Below are positions 50,601-62,600 of a DNA stretch of 64,000 nucleotides, piece by piece. Position 1 is the first letter of the stretch. Each line of letters begins with the position of its first letter. The position numbers and the translations under genes are program-made. Under the pieces are notes generated by a model. The model was given only the letters and a program-made list of their open reading frames with translations. It searched no databases and was not told the origin of the DNA. The stretch lies in the NCBI GenBank assembly GCA_905160935.1, contig CAJHZI010000811.1:602501-666500 (forward strand), given 5' to 3'. The DNA is from Enchytraeus crypticus. Taxonomy: Eukaryota > Annelida > Clitellata > Enchytraeida > Enchytraeidae.

Positions 50601-53600
50601 GATTCGAAATCACCATAAATTGCTAAGTGATGTCTAAATTTATTTGAATATTTCTTAAAATTTAATGTCTTATTTTCTACAGTTGGCATTATACATTGTG
50701 GATTTCCAGTTGTACAGTAGAAGAGATGTTTATCGTATGCGCTTTGATTTGTATAACCAATCATACATCTTTTACAGATAGCAACATAATTATCCTTTGA
50801 ATTTAATGCCTTATGAACTAGTTTTTTCAAATCCTTAATTCATGCGTAATGATGTTGCTTTTTATGGTTTTGGTCTACATCTTCACTCTCTATATATAAT
50901 AAATCAACAACTCTTTCTGAATTTATTTTCGTGTTATAAAGAGGATAAAAATATTCTCCTTCTTCTAGGCAATATTTAAATACATTTATTGAAATGTTAT
51001 TCATTTTTTCAAATTTATGTATATCCTTTATATGCATTGGAAAGTTTAAACCAGCTACATTTAATGTATTCCAATATGGTCTATATTTTGTTACTCTATC
51101 TGAATGATCATTTGCAGGGTAAAGAGCAGATAATATGGCCCAAATAAAGCAATATTGATCTGTATTTTTAACATTTATAACTGCCATTTTATGCTTAATA
51201 TGCTTTGGTAAATCAATGTAGGAAGATCCTTGCATATGTGTGTTTTTAGTTATTGTAATTTCAATCTCTTCATAGTTTTGAAGCACAGATATACTATCTT
51301 CTACATTTAATCCTTCTACCCTATTTTCAATTTTTGTTAACTGTTCACTAATTAAACCGCGTAAATTATTCATTTCGTTAGCATTTATAATTATATTCTT
51401 ATTGAAGAAACGATAGTTAATTGTATTATTATACTTGGGTTTAAATAGCAGTGTTTCAACAGCCATCTGAAATTTTACTGATTTAAATTTTCTTAATTTA
51501 TCTTCGAGTGCTAATATTATTCCACGTGTAGCTCTGTTTTGTATACTAGCTAAATTCTCATTGTTATTAGTAAATTTAATTTTGATTATATTATTATCTA
51601 ATGCTTCTTTAATTACGCCATGCTTTCTAATATATCTTTCATGTTTGACTTTCTTCTTATCTAATTTACTAGAATGTGTTAATTGTTTATATTTCTGCTT
51701 AATTTGTTGTTGATCAATTAAGGACTTTCTCTCAAGTTCCTCATATTTCTTAAGGGCTTGTTTAAGTCCATTCTTGTTACGTTTAATTCTCTTATTTAAC
51801 GCCTTGCTATCTCTCAGTAGAGATCTATATTTAGAATCAAGATTAATGAATTCATCATAATCATTACTCAGAGTACTCGCCATTTATTAATGAAAAGATT
51901 ATATAAAAGAATTTTCCTGAACAATTGAATTTGAATTTCTAATACCAACCATGCGTTTTGAAGCGCACTCTTTACAATTTTTTAAATAGGGTCTTTCCAT
52001 TTTGTTAATAGCAACTAGTTCTTTACAGTTCCTGCATCTTTTCAATCCACCTCTAGAAATTTCATCACAACATAGACACATTTGCTTAACTTTCAAAAAG
52101 TAATATTCGTTTATGGATGTAGCAAAGCAGATTGAACAACAGTTGCATGAATCTTTGAGATTATTATAATCATTTTCTTTGCGATGTTTCTTTCAATTTT
52201 AATTTTATGAGATTTAGAATTGGTATGCTTATTCATGTTGTTTTCATTAACTGAATAACCACATTCGCATTTTACTTTAGTACTCGCCATTTATTAGGTA
52301 GAATTATATATAAAAAGAATTTAAATTATTAACATAATTTTCTAGTATTAAAGAGTGATGAACATTTATAAATATTATTTGCATATTATTATTTTTGAAT
52401 ATCGTTGAATTGGCTTACTTGTAAAATGGCTGAATGAGGTTACTGAATACAGAGGTGGTCCAGGAACAGCTTAGGCTATAAGATTGATCAAGGAATGGTA
52501 TATATATCTTGCATGCTATTATGGGAGTAATATATAATGTAATGTTTCTGATTTGAGTTATTTGTTTCCGACAGATTACATAACAGATTAGTGGAGTCCG
52601 AAACCAATACGTTTTCAATTAAGATATCAAAAAGAATAGTGAGATGGTCACTAGTCCCAATAGGGGATACCGCTTTAATATTTGTTATTTGGGTTGGATG
52701 GTCCGAAAATAACAGATCAAGAATATTGTTTTCTCTCGTAGGAAAAGTAATTAATTGATCCAGAGAATTACTAGAAAAGAAAGATAAAAACTCGATGTAC
52801 ACTTTTTGATTGGGGGAGAAATTTTTAGCTTAGTCTTTAGCTTAGGGAGATTAAAATCCCCAGTTATACATAGAGTAAGGTTTGTGTTAGAAATAAACAT
52901 AAGTGCTGATATTAGCAGTCGACAACAGTTTATATCTTGAACTAAGTCAGGGGGATAATAGACCACAGCAAGTCTAACACCTTGATTATCGAGGGAGAGA
53001 ATATCAATGACCACCATTTCTACACTGCAGAAACGTTTAGGTAGCCTAAATCGACAATCTTATAAACAATATGTGGAAGCGATCTGCATATAATGGCTAC
53101 TCCACCCCCCTTATTTGGGCTTCTATCCTTTCTAAATACATAGAAATCATTACAAATAATCATACTATTTCAAACAGAGTCATTTAGCCAAGTTTCACAG
53201 ATACAAGCACTATCAATATTGAAATTAGAAAGAAATAAATTAAACTCAATATGTTTATTTTTAATACTATGGATGTTATAAAAAACATTTAAGTTTGAAT
53301 TGCGAAATAGGAGAATCAGGTATAGGCTTATCGTTTTGATGAGAAATTTCCATGGGAGGAGTGGAGGTTTCTGTGTCGTTGAGTCAGTTAGGCTCGGGAT
53401 GAACTGTGACTGAGACAGAGCGAGTATGAGAAGTGCCCACTGAGAGGTTTCTGCACACATCTGAGCCTGAGGTAGTTTTATGAGGAATAGAGTCTTGACG
53501 GTTCAAATTTCTTGGAAAGGGAAAGGAAGTAGCGCCAGGGTTGCGGCGGTGAGAGGCGGAAACTCGGATAAATTTAGAGTAGACGGTAGAGGCCCCCGAT

Positions 53601-56600
53601 TGTTAACACCTTGAGATCTCGCCCGTTTCTCTTGACGCTTAAGGAACTGGATCCTACTTTCATCCCGTGAAAGATGAGGGTTATATAAACTAGAGATGGG
53701 AATTTTATGAATTTCCAGAGTTCGGTTCGGTTCGTTGAAAATGAAAGTTCGGTTCGGTTCGGGTTCGGTTAGCAGTTGACAATTTGAGAGTTCGGTTCGG
53801 TTCGTTGAAAATGAAAGTTCGGTTCGGGTTCGGTTCTAACAAGAGTTCGGGTTCGGTTCGGGTTCGGCTTGCTTTCCAACTCGCAAGAATCGAGTTCGAA
53901 TTTCGATTCGAGTTCGAAATGGTTTGGTTTGGATAATGTTGCAATTGTTTAACTTTACTTAGAATAATTATGGTTATGACAAACATGTTTAAAATGGTTT
54001 ATGGTAAATATGCTTAAAAATTAATTTAGTCATAATAGCTGCCACATTTTTTCACCTGGATAAAAATATGACAATGAAAAAGGAGAGAAGTGATATATTC
54101 CTGTACATTTCTTAAAATATTGTTAGTTGACCAACAAATGTTCATAATATAGATAATTACTTAATTTTTGTATCTAAAATATTTTCCTTGATTACAACGA
54201 GTAAATAGAATGCTTCATTAATTTTTAAATATTTATTGTCACTATAGACTTATATATTAGATACGTTTATAATTAAGTGGAAATGTCTTGGCTAAAATTT
54301 GATCAAATATTTCAGAGACAAAGTGCAATTTAGTAAAATAAAAATGTCAAATAAAGATGATTTAATAAACACGTGTACTTCCATAGAAAAATGATCATAA
54401 TATACACAGTTTGCTATCAACTGACCAGTAATAAGCTTCATAATTTACCTTAGGGTTTCAAATTTGAAACTCTCAGATCAATTATGAAGTTACGAAAATA
54501 GTTATGCATTGCTATGGTGCAAAATTATTTACTCCAGATAGCCATAACACACATAGAATGTTGTCGCGAACAGCCTTGCTGCCTGTTCGTCCTCGAGCGG
54601 TTGTCTTATCCGGGACCCGCTCGACGGTCGGCAGTACTTCGAGGCGGCAGCTTTTTCGTCGAATGCTTTATTAAGGGTACCGCTTGTCAGGAGGAACCGA
54701 GGTGCTGCGTCTTCAGATACTTCTTTCCGCGTATCATCCGTCTCGATAGGCCTTTCTTGTTCGTTACCGACTGAGTAGGCCAAGGTCCAACCCCCCTTGT
54801 CTACTTCGTAATTGGGTTCTCGGGAACCCGGTGCACAGCGTCGACGCTGGCCCGAGTCGGGAGTAGAAGCGTACTCCACGTCTTCTACGTATTTAGACGA
54901 TGACGGTTGAGTTTCTTTCCATGCTCCCTTGGTAGATTCTATCCCGTGATATTCGTGGTTCTCGGGGCGAAGTGATATGGTGACCCGAACCGGTAGTGGA
55001 AGCGTCTGCGTTATCTTGGGCGATCACGGTTTGATTTTCTACCCTGCTTCCTAGTTTTACAAACTGGTATTGTAGATTATTGGTTGTTTCAACTGCGACG
55101 ACCTTTATCTTCTTTACCCTATTAAAACTTCCCTATATCCTTTTTAGACTTTTCTTCCCTAACCTTCCCTATAGACGAACTCGACCCGGGTGTCGCCGTG
55201 GACTACCCGCCTCCTCGCCTGCAGAGACACACTCGACCCAGCTTAGCAAATACCCGCAGAGACGGACTCGACCCGGGTATTGCCGTGGACTACCAGCCTC
55301 CTCGCCTGCAGAGACACACTCGACCCAGGCGCTTAGCAAATACCCGCAGAGATGGACTCGACCCGGGTATCGCCATGGACTACTAGCCTCTTACCTGGGC
55401 CTACCCAGGGGGACACTGAACTCTCTCGCCTCCAAATTAGCCTTCACGGCTTGGGTAACTAGTCAACCTGAGGGACTACGAGCCTAGACTAACAAGCGAG
55501 CTTGAAAGCTTTCGGCTAGACGAAGACCAGATTTCTGTATACTAATCGTTCTTTTGCCTTGGGATTGGGATATTACGTGCTATCCTCCCTCGGTTCCCAG
55601 TACTTTCGCGTAGAAGGTTCTGGCCTCCCTGAGTTACTGCGCAGACGAACCACGCAGAACCCAATCTGATTTTCTATGTATCAACGGCCGCTTAATATAC
55701 TACTCAAGCGATCGACTTCAGCCAACCACAGCACTTCTCGCTTAATCGATTTACGCGTTAGCTGCGTCACTTTGGAAATACCCAGCGTAATAATCTAGCT
55801 AGGCCTACTTATAACTTCGACTTATATAATCTATCATAAATCTTTGGAAATACCCTACGTCACTTAATATTTATAAATAACAGCTGTATAATTTTAGCTT
55901 TCTATCTATAATATATATTTCCTAATATATTAATAACTGCTGTATAATATCTGTTTCCTATCTATAATATATATTTCTTAATATAATAATTGTGAACAAG
56001 GCGTGTTCATTACAAATGTCATATATAATTATATGTAAATCTGGCTGCAAAAATATTAAGGTAGCACACTAAAATTAGAAAAACTTCATAATTTGAATTT
56101 AACAAGAACAGATCCACCTAGACTGAGTCAAGCATTTTCATATTTTGATCGGATACTCTCATCACTTTTGCCTCTTTGATGTTAATCTTCATTCCATATT
56201 TCAATGCCGTATCATTCAGACTATCCATTATCTTCTGTAGGCCCGTCTCGCTTCCCGCTACCATTCCTTTGTACTGCTACCATGTTAAAATTTGTGTCGG
56301 AACCAGCCTTACCTGAATGTATGCTGTTAGATACTGTAAGACATGTAAATGCAAAAACTAGATTTGTGTTGTTTTTACTATCTTTATTTAATGTTCGGCT
56401 GGTGAAGAAGAGAGGAACTCCAAAAGTTTGGTTCAGTTCGGTTTGGACGAAGTCTGGGTTCGGGTTCGGTTCGGGTTCGGCCAGAGTGTGGGTTCGGGTT
56501 CGGTTCGGGTTCGGTCAAAGTCTGGGTTCGAGTTCGGTTCGGTTCGGTCAAAATTCTAGATTTTAGGGTTCGGTTCGGGTTCGGTTCGATTCCCATCTCT

Positions 56601-59600
56601 AATATAAACCGTTGAGGCTGTGTGGGGGTTGGTTGATAGTCTTAAGTTTATAGCCATCCTACATAAGTTTAAAGCCGATTCCTCTGAAGCCAGTCCAACT
56701 AGGAGCCGACGAGGTGATCCAGTATCGTTCATTCTACCAAGTCTCTTGGTAAAGGTAATTGTCGGTTTCAGGTTAAATTCCGCGAGAAAGATGCTTTCAA
56801 CATTTGATTCGTCGTATGAATGGTCGTTTGATGGTCCTTCAGGCAGGCCGCTAAACACTATGTTTTTTCTTCTATTTAACGAATTTCTGACTTCGTAAAC
56901 AATAGACTTCTTTACTTCAGTCCATTGATCATTAGATAGGTTAGGAAAACGTTCGTCGTTGTTTTTCTGATGACATTTTTCAGAGACATCTACCGAATTT
57001 TGAGAGCCGGTAGTACCATTTAGAGTATTCATGGATTTCTTCAGAATTGAGAGTTCAAAATTTAGAGCTGCAAGTTGATGGTCAATGGTCGTATTCTTAT
57101 TTAGATTGGATTTGAGACTTTCTTTACAGGCACTGCAGGTCCAACCCAGGACACTTATCAGCTGTAACGCTAGGTCAGTGGTCACGTTGCTGATGCCGAC
57201 ACATTTCAAGTGAGCAGTATTTACACAGATAAAACATATAAGTTCCTTGCTGCAGGTTTGGTGACAGATTTCGCAGTTGGTAGGATGAGGCAGATTGACT
57301 CTTTGTTTAACCTTTTTTGCAGGTTTGAAGGTGGTTTTATCTAAACAGTCGCTTGGTTAGCTAAGAATTTCAAGTGATCTAACACGTTTCATTTTACACT
57401 GACCTTAGATAGCAGGCCTCTATAGAGAACCTGATAGACTACAGCGCTACGATAGCGTGACGAGTATACTTGACCGAACCCCTTTAGGATTGTTATGTTG
57501 ACATTGAAATCCACTGATAAGCTACAGGTGAGAGCAATATTATATTGTCGAAGCGATAAAGGATCAAAGTCCGCACTGTTCAACAACTAAAGCACTATCT
57601 TTAAACGTCAAATAATCCAGTAATTGGAGATTAAAATGATAAAAATATCCGAAAAAGTTAAGCGCAAAATAAGTGTCAGTGATGTAGGATAAAATGAACT
57701 AAATAACGAGAGAGCTGTAGAAAGTAAACAGATTGATGTGTAATCATCAGTTTTACCAAACTCGAAAGAGAATTACAGACAAAGCAAAAGATCATTGGTA
57801 GAGTGAAAAGTAGGAGGATTTAGCAGAATATGATAGAAGAGGGAGGTCAGATATATTGTACCAGGAAGTCAGGAGACAAGAAAAGATGTGAAAAAGAAAG
57901 GAGATGCAAAGAACATTAGTATAATGGGTAGAGATGTGACAAATTGAAGATAGAGCTGGAAGAAGTAAAGGAAAGAAGGAGAGAATATGTAGACGAATTG
58001 TATGCTGAGGCTGGTAAGCCAGTTCAAGAGGATTTTAAAATTGAAGAAGAAAATATAGTAGAAAAAGATAATAGGGGCCCCGATATAACGAAGGAGGAAA
58101 TTTATTATGCAATAAGAGTATGAAGAAGGGGAAAGCAGCCGGAATAGATGATATCCTAGCAGAATTCTTTAAAATGTTGGAAGTCAATGATGATCCCAAT
58201 TCCCAAAAAAGCCAATGCTGTGGAGTGTTCGGATTACAGAACAACCAGTTTAATACCTCATGCATCGAAGGTCTTATTAAAGAGAATAAATAATCGCATT
58301 CAGTCGAAAGTAGTTATGATACTGAGCAAGACACAATTTGGTTTTAGGAAAGGATGCGGCACAGTAGAAGTAATAGCGGTAATGCGGGTCCTTTGTGAAC
58401 TAAGCTTAGAATATGGAAATGACGTTTTTATATGCTTTTTGTACTTTGAGAAGGCCTTTGACAGGATTGATTGGATAACGATGATGAAGATATTGAAAAG
58501 AATATGAATTGACTGGAAAGATGGAAGACTAATTTTAAACTTGAACATGAATCAAAGAGCAGTAATCAAGATTCGACTAGAATACTCAGTAGAAGGTGAA
58601 ATAGGAAGTGGGGTAAGACAAGGTTGTAGCATTTCGCCGCTGCTGTTTAACATTTACGCTGAGGCAATGATAGAGGAAGCCATGGAAGACTTGGAAGAAG
58701 GAATAAAAGTAGGAGGAAATTTGTTACAAGATGTACGATTTGCAGATGACCAAGGAATGGTGGCGGGCGGCGAGATTGGACTGCAGAAGATAATGGATAG
58801 GCTGAATGATTCGGCATTGAGATATGGCATGAATATTAATATCAAAAAGACCAAGGTTATAATAGTGTCCAATAATAAAGGTGAAGTTAATATCACAATA
58901 AATGGAACGAAATTGGAACAGGTAAGGAATTTCAAATTTTTGGGTCATACTATAACCGATGACGGGAAATGTGAGACTGAAATATGCAGTAGGATTGCAC
59001 AAGCAAAAGCGGCCTTTAGTAGTAGAAAAGAACTATTAACAAAACGACTAAAGAAAGACACAAAGATAAAGATAGTGAAAACTTTGGTTTGGACCACGCT
59101 ATTGCATGGATGTGAAACATGGACCTTATGGAAGGAGGATAATAGGAAACTGGAGGCATTGGAAATGTGGATTTGAAGAAGAAAGTAGAGGATTAGCTGG
59201 ACTCAAAAGGTTAGAAATGAGGAAGTTCTGGAGAGAGTTGGCAAGATAGACAATTAAAATATGTATTAAGAAATAGGAAGAAGAGTTGGATAAGACACAT
59301 TCTAAGGGGTGAAGGTCTATTAAATGAGTTCATAGAAGGTAGAATGGAAGGAAAAAGAGGCAGGGGGCAGGCCGAGATTTGATATGTTAGATGATTTAAA
59401 GACCCACTCATATGTGGAAATGAAGAGGAAGGCGGAAGACAGAGAAGAGTGGAGGCGTTATATACATGTACCATGGACCTGCCAGTAGGCAGTGCACTAA
59501 GAGAGAAGAATTCTTTAAACAAACTAGTTAAGGATGGTAAAACAATTAAAAGGATTGAATAGATAATCCAGATTATTTAGACTTATATGAAGAAATTAAC

Positions 59601-62600
59601 TTGAAAGTTTACAAAGAAAATATAATGTTTCGTCTGTTGATTCTGTTGCTAAAATAAGATTCAAAATTGGATCTTCGTATAAAAAATGTTACGTATTGAA
59701 TATTCTAATGAATAATTGAGTTGATATTTTTGCTTGTAGGTTTAGGTTTGCATAGCTCAACTGTACGTGTGTAGGCTATACTAAGTGTTATTTATTTTCG
59801 TATAATTTCCTTTTTTATATTTGTTTGAATCTACCATGTATTGGTGAAATAAAATTTATAAAAGTAAAGAACTAAACTGCAATCGTCGTACCCTAAAATA
59901 TCTAGCACTGTGGATAAAGAAAAGGATGCATGAACTGTGCGAGTATTTTTTACACAACTTCAAAAAAGATGAAACTATAATTTTCTCATCATATTACACC
60001 TTAACTTGTCTCTCTCCCTCTCTTAGTACACTGCCAACTGTGATGTCCATGCTATATAAAGCCTCAATTCTTCTCTGTCTCCCCTTTTCCTCTTCACGTC
60101 CACGTACGAGTGGATCTTTAAATCATGTAACATTCTTAATCTCGATCTGTCTATGCTTTCCATTCCTTCATTTTACCTTTTATGACCTCCGTAATTATGT
60201 CTCCCCTTAGAACGTGTCCTATCTAATTCTCCTACGTATTTCTTATTGCAATTATCAACTGTCTACCTGATCCAATCTCTTCAAGACTACAGTTGTAACT
60301 TTTTGGGCCCAGCCAATCTTTTCTATTCTTCTCCATATCCGCATTTCCAGAGATTCTAATTTAACGACATCTTCCTTAATGTCCATATCTTTGTGGTTGT
60401 CTTCAGACTTTTGAAAATCACAAAGATAAAGATAGTGAAAACTTTGGTACTTACGTTCATTTAAAAGCCTTCGGAGTACGCTCTTAGAAACATGGTCATC
60501 ATGGAAGAAGTCGGTTGCCATTTCTTTCAACTAATTTTACATTTTTTACATATTAACTTGAAACAAACAACCTAGTACTACGTTATGATTATTAGAGATA
60601 TACGCAATTTAAATTGGCTAAAGGTGGAAGTCATGTTTCAGAAATTGAAAGTTGAATCTTCGAATCAGTACATCAAACAGATATCAATTTGTTCCACCGT
60701 AATGAACAAAATGAATTTTAAACGGCACTCCAACAATAATTTATAATTTCATATATAGGCATTTCGAATAATTTAGTATCGAAGAGTATGGTTGTAGATG
60801 GTAAAATACGATGCGCCTCCAATGCTATATTTTTATGAAATTTAATACAAATATGTCAATGGTTTTAATTTGAATCGGCAATTGTACTCACAAATTTTAT
60901 TTAAAAAGTAATAGTAATAAAAAATAAAAAATAACATTTAAAAATCTAGTGTTTACACTACAGGGTGTAGGCCCCTACAATTATTATATTTATACGAACT
61001 GCAAAGAATTGGTTCGTTAAATCTTCTATAAGCAGATATTCCTTCTGTGCAAACTGAATTGCAGCCAGCTGCTATCTACTTCATAAAAATATAAATACAA
61101 ATAATATTCTTATGAACTTCATGATTTTGTATCTTACTCTGTCGCATACTTGATAGCCTTAACTTTTGTTACATACCATTCTTCAACAATTTTCTATGAT
61201 GACTGATCAGTCAGCTATGGCGGAATATTTGTGAAGTTATGTTGGCTGCTAAGGAATAAGCTAATATTTTTTCTACGCGTTATGTTTTGGTTCTGATTTT
61301 TTCATTATGTGTTTAAATATTGGGCACCTTTTATTGTAAATAAATATGTACCTGACTTCCTGGTATAATAGATCCGACCTCCCTCTTCTATCATAATCTG
61401 TGATGATTTAACAGATTATGATAGAAGAGGGAGGTCGGATCTATTATACCAGGAAGTCAGGATATTAACAAGAACCGATAAGAAAAAGAAAGGAGATGCA
61501 AAGAACATTAGCATAATGGGTAAAGATGGGGAATTGAAGACAGAGCTGGAATAATTAAAGAAAGATGGAGAGAATATGTAGAGGAATTGTATGATAAGGC
61601 TGGGAAACCAGTTCAAGAGGATTTTAAAATAGAAGAAGAAAATATCATAGAAAACGATAAAAGGGACCCCGATTTAACGAAGGAGGAAATTTATTCTGCA
61701 ATTAACAGTATGAGGAAGGGGAAGGCAACCGGAATAGATGAAATCCCAGCAGAATTCTTGAAAATGTTGGAAGGAGAAACACTCAATAAGTTAATGGAGG
61801 TATGTATGGAAGTGTACAGTACAAGTATTTGGCCGGACGACTTTACCAAGTCAGTGATGATATCCCAATTCCCAAAAAAGCCAATGCTGTGGAGTGTTCG
61901 GATTACAAAACAATCAGCTTAATACCTCATGCATCGAAGATCTTATTAAAGATAGTAAATAATCGCATTCAGTCGAAAGCAGAGATGATACTGAGCAAGA
62001 CACAATTTGGTTTCAGAAAGGATGTGGCACCAGAGAAGCAATAGGGGTAATGCGGGTTCTTTGCGAAAGAAGCTTAGAATATGGAAATGAGGTTTTTATA
62101 GGCTTTGTAGACTTCGAGAAGGCCTTTGACAGGATTGATTGGATAACGATGATGAATATCTTAAAAAGAATAGGAATTGACTGGAGATATAGAAGACTAA
62201 TTTTGAACTTGTACATGAATCAAAAAAGCAGTAATCAAAATCCAACAAGAATACTCAGAAGAAGGTGAAATAGGACGTGGAGTAAGACAAGGTTGTAGCA
62301 TTTCGCCGCTGCTGTTTAACATTTACGCTGAGGATGAAGCCATGGAAGACTTGGAAGAAGGAATAAAAATAGGAGGAAATTTGTTACAAGGTGTACGATT
62401 TGCAGATGACCAAGGAATGGTAGCGGGCAGCGAGATTGGATTGCCGAAGATAATGGATAGGCTGAATGATACGGCTTTGAGATATGGCATGAAGATTAAT
62501 ATAAAAAAGACCAAGGTTTTGAGAGTGTCCAATAATAAAGGTGAAGTTAGTATCACAATGAATGGTACGAAATTGGAACAGGTAAGGAGTTTCAAATATT

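Larger units (their letters stand above)
36397..52530. mobile_element. Polinton/Maverick element (16.1 kb)
   Basis: Inverted ends start TTACTCCCATAATAGCATGC at 36397 and, inverted, end at 52530. The first 22 bp are identical and similarity fades over about 75 bp. TATATA flanks both ends (36391-36396 and 52531-52536), a candidate 6-bp target duplication of the length Polintons make, although a palindromic TA-rich hexamer is weak evidence. The content is diagnostic: protein-primed PolB, integrase, FtsK/HerA ATPase, adenain-like protease and jelly-roll capsid proteins. Most genes are on the minus strand and are packed end to start. Frameshifts and stops in most large genes mark it as an inactive copy. 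It sits in intron 4 of the GHL10 gene and interrupts the 5' part of a minus-strand CR1. Confidence 0.95.
53691..56601. mobile_element. hAT-like non-autonomous DNA transposon (2911 bp)
   Basis: The termini are TAGAGATGGGAAT inverted at both ends (13 bp exact). ATATAAAC is duplicated immediately outside (53683-53690 and 56602-56609), an 8-bp target site duplication as made by hAT transposases. Sub-terminal arrays of GGTTCGGTTCGGGTTC lie at 53717-53860 and 56430-56590. There is no transposase. The inside holds a copy of the GC-rich LTR-like repeat and an RTE fragment. It interrupts ORF1 of the CR1. Confidence 0.85.
52537..57400 (-). mobile_element. CR1-like LINE: ORF1 and endonuclease, split by a hAT-like element
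   Basis: On the minus strand, 57400-56610 encodes a CR1 ORF1. It has a PHD-like cysteine cluster (CSKELIC...HLKCVGI...WTCSACKE), a coiled coil and the esterase-free FSGLPEG...KRLGRMND...PRRLLVGL block. After the 2.9-kb insertion, ORF1's end ([16 protein letters not shown]) and the ORF2 endonuclease follow from 53690: [33 protein letters not shown] and [10 protein letters not shown]. The sequence stops where the Polinton begins (52530), so the RT should lie beyond but I do not see it left of the Polinton. Frameshifts are present. Confidence 0.82.

Noticed and set aside
53705-53986. Frame rich in NRTEPEPN, and its counterpart at 56384-56596
   Set aside because: They are read-through of the GGTTCG sub-terminal arrays of the hAT-like element.
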